Shown piece after piece: positions 6,070 to 7,038 of a stretch of 7,038 nt of DNA. The DNA lies in contig JAWUVZ010000019.1 in NCBI GenBank assembly GCA_034112105.1, positions 1 to 7,038 on the forward strand, written 5' to 3'. The stretch is from Glaciecola sp034112105 (GTDB lineage: Bacteria > Pseudomonadota > Gammaproteobacteria > Enterobacterales > Alteromonadaceae). The stretch's first letter is position 1; the number at the start of each line of letters is the position of its first letter. Below the pieces are notes generated by a model. That model ran no database searches and was not told the DNA's origin. It was given only the letters and a program-made list of their open reading frames with translations. Made by a program: the position numbers and the translations under genes.

Positions 6070-7038
6070 TTATTCTTCAGAAAAAATTAAGCCTGCGTGT
6101 TTCTCTAATCGGTCGATAATCTTGTCGCCGAATATACTAGCAGGTGTCCAAAAACCCCCGATTTTATCTTTCTTAGTAATATCTTCGACTAAACACACAG
6201 CCGATTGGCCAAGCATTTTAGCTGTAGAGCCATATCCGGGATCGCGATCGCCAGTAACCTTGCAACGGATCTCTCGCCCGTTATGGGTTTTGCCTACAAA
6301 ACGCAAATCATAATGCCCCTCTAATTGCGCTTTAGGACTGGGACCTTCGCCGGGTTTAGGCAGAATGGTTTTCTCCATTAACCATCGGCTAGGTGGAATA
6401 GCGGCGGCCAGCATGAAACCTCCCATTCCTGCAGAGAAAGCCGCCGCACTTATACCACCCAAAATACTTTGTCCAGTGATCATGGCTTCGTCATATAAGA
6501 AGTCTTCGCCATATTGATTTCCCAAAAGTGAATTTGTACGGTGCACTATTCTGATGTTAATGGCCGCCATCACAAAAGGCGCAACCCAAGCTTGCATATC
6601 TTTATCATAGGCAAGGGTTTTTAAGTCAGTTTGCTTCGATTTAAACGGATGAGTAGACGGACAAAGTGCATAGGGGTTTACTAAAAGTTTGCGCAGTTCT
6701 CTGTCTTTGGTGGCTTCTTTGATCATGTTCATCATACTGGCAACTGTGCCGCCAGAGGCCGCGCCTTTAATGGTCTTTACGCGCATTTTAACGCTACAAC
6801 AATATTGACCAAAGCGTTGCTTGGCCTTTTCTTGTAAAAAGTACACGCCTAAATCTGACGGAATTGAGTCAAAACCGCAGCTGTGTACAATGCGAGATCC
6901 GGAAATTTTAGCTAAGTCTTCGTAGCGATCAATCATTTTTTTGATCCACTGTGGTTCGCCGGTCAAATCACAAAAATCGGTACCTTGGGCAACACATGAC
7001 TTTATTACCGGTTCACCATACAAGGCATAGGGGCCAAC
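6070..7038 (-). CDS. Saccharopine dehydrogenase-like (SCCPDH / trans-acting enoyl reductase family) protein, N-terminus missing
   Basis: The frame is open to the right edge, giving 322 residues up to the TAA at 6072-6070. A TTG at 7023 is not the true start, because the codons before it read VGPYA, completing the family motif VGPYALYGEP. The next blocks, GTDFCDLTGE and RIVHSCGFDSIPSDLG, are hallmarks of this family. A glycine/alanine-rich hydrophobic segment (GGISAAAFSAGMGGFMLAAA) follows near the middle of the C-terminal half, then GEGPSPKAQLEGHYDLRF and GDRDPGYGSTAKML. About 75-100 residues are probably missing, including the Rossmann nucleotide-binding loop. Relatives include mycobacterial Rv2953, an enoyl reductase acting in trans on polyketide lipids, and human SCCPDH, reported on lipid droplets. 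True lysine-pathway saccharopine dehydrogenase activity is unlikely. Its place near the WS/DGAT gene supports a lipid role, but the substrate is unknown. Confidence 0.85.
   Translation of the reverse strand, partial: VGPYALYGEPVIKSCVAQGTDFCDLTGEPQWIKKMIDRYEDLAKISGSRIVHSCGFDSIPSDLGVYFLQEKAKQRFGQYCCSVKMRVKTIKGAASGGTVASMMNMIKEATKDRELRKLLVNPYALCPSTHPFKSKQTDLKTLAYDKDMQAWVAPFVMAAINIRIVHRTNSLLGNQYGEDFLYDEAMITGQSILGGISAAAFSAGMGGFMLAAAIPPSRWLMEKTILPKPGEGPSPKAQLEGHYDLRFVGKTHNGREIRCKVTGDRDPGYGSTAKMLGQSAVCLVEDITKKDKIGGFWTPASIFGDKIIDRLEKHAGLIFSEE

Noticed and set aside
6035..6313. 92-codon plus-strand frame antisense to the SCCPDH-like gene
   Set aside because: It lies opposite a strongly recognised coding region and shows no family resemblance; it is an antisense shadow.
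7021..7023. TTG as the start of the right-hand gene
   Set aside because: The five codons before it (VGPYA) complete the conserved family motif, so the gene continues beyond the window.

Overview
The window looks like chromosome of a moderately AT-rich Gram-negative bacterium, most likely a marine gammaproteobacterium that stores neutral lipid. This rests on gene content: a WS/DGAT acyltransferase, a DUF3336 patatin lipase, a DUF445 membrane protein and a trans-acting enoyl reductase (SCCPDH-like) protein, a mix familiar from Marinobacter/Alcanivorax-type and related bacteria. It is not proven by any marker gene. There are no rRNA or tRNA genes, no CRISPR array, and no insertion sequence or phage gene.

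Layout. 1-462 (-): N-terminal part of a metallo-beta-lactamase-fold-like protein with an aberrant metal motif, running off the left edge. 566-2038 (-): DUF3336/patatin phospholipase or triacylglycerol lipase. 2039-2211: divergent control region with three alternating, evenly spaced ACCAT half-sites. 2212-3426 (+): DUF445 membrane protein, followed by a rho-independent terminator at 3483-3514. 3523-4299 (-): orphan ParA-type ATPase. 4300-4397: short divergent control region; both genes flanking it start with GTG. 4398-5879 (+): wax ester synthase/diacylglycerol acyltransferase. 5880-6069: convergent gap with no strong terminator and one doubtful small ORF. 6070-7038 (-): SCCPDH-like protein, with its N-terminus beyond the right edge.

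How it fits together. WS/DGAT makes wax esters or triacylglycerol from acyl-CoA. The patatin with its DUF3336 region resembles the eukaryotic storage-lipid lipases and could break these lipids down. The SCCPDH-like family includes a human protein found on lipid droplets and a mycobacterial enoyl reductase of complex-lipid synthesis. The window therefore reads as a loose neutral-lipid neighbourhood of mostly divergent and convergent single genes, not one operon. The most intriguing element is the ParA ATPase with no ParB partner in view, divergent from the acyltransferase. By analogy with McdA of carboxysomes it could position an intracellular cargo such as lipid inclusions. That idea is inference only.
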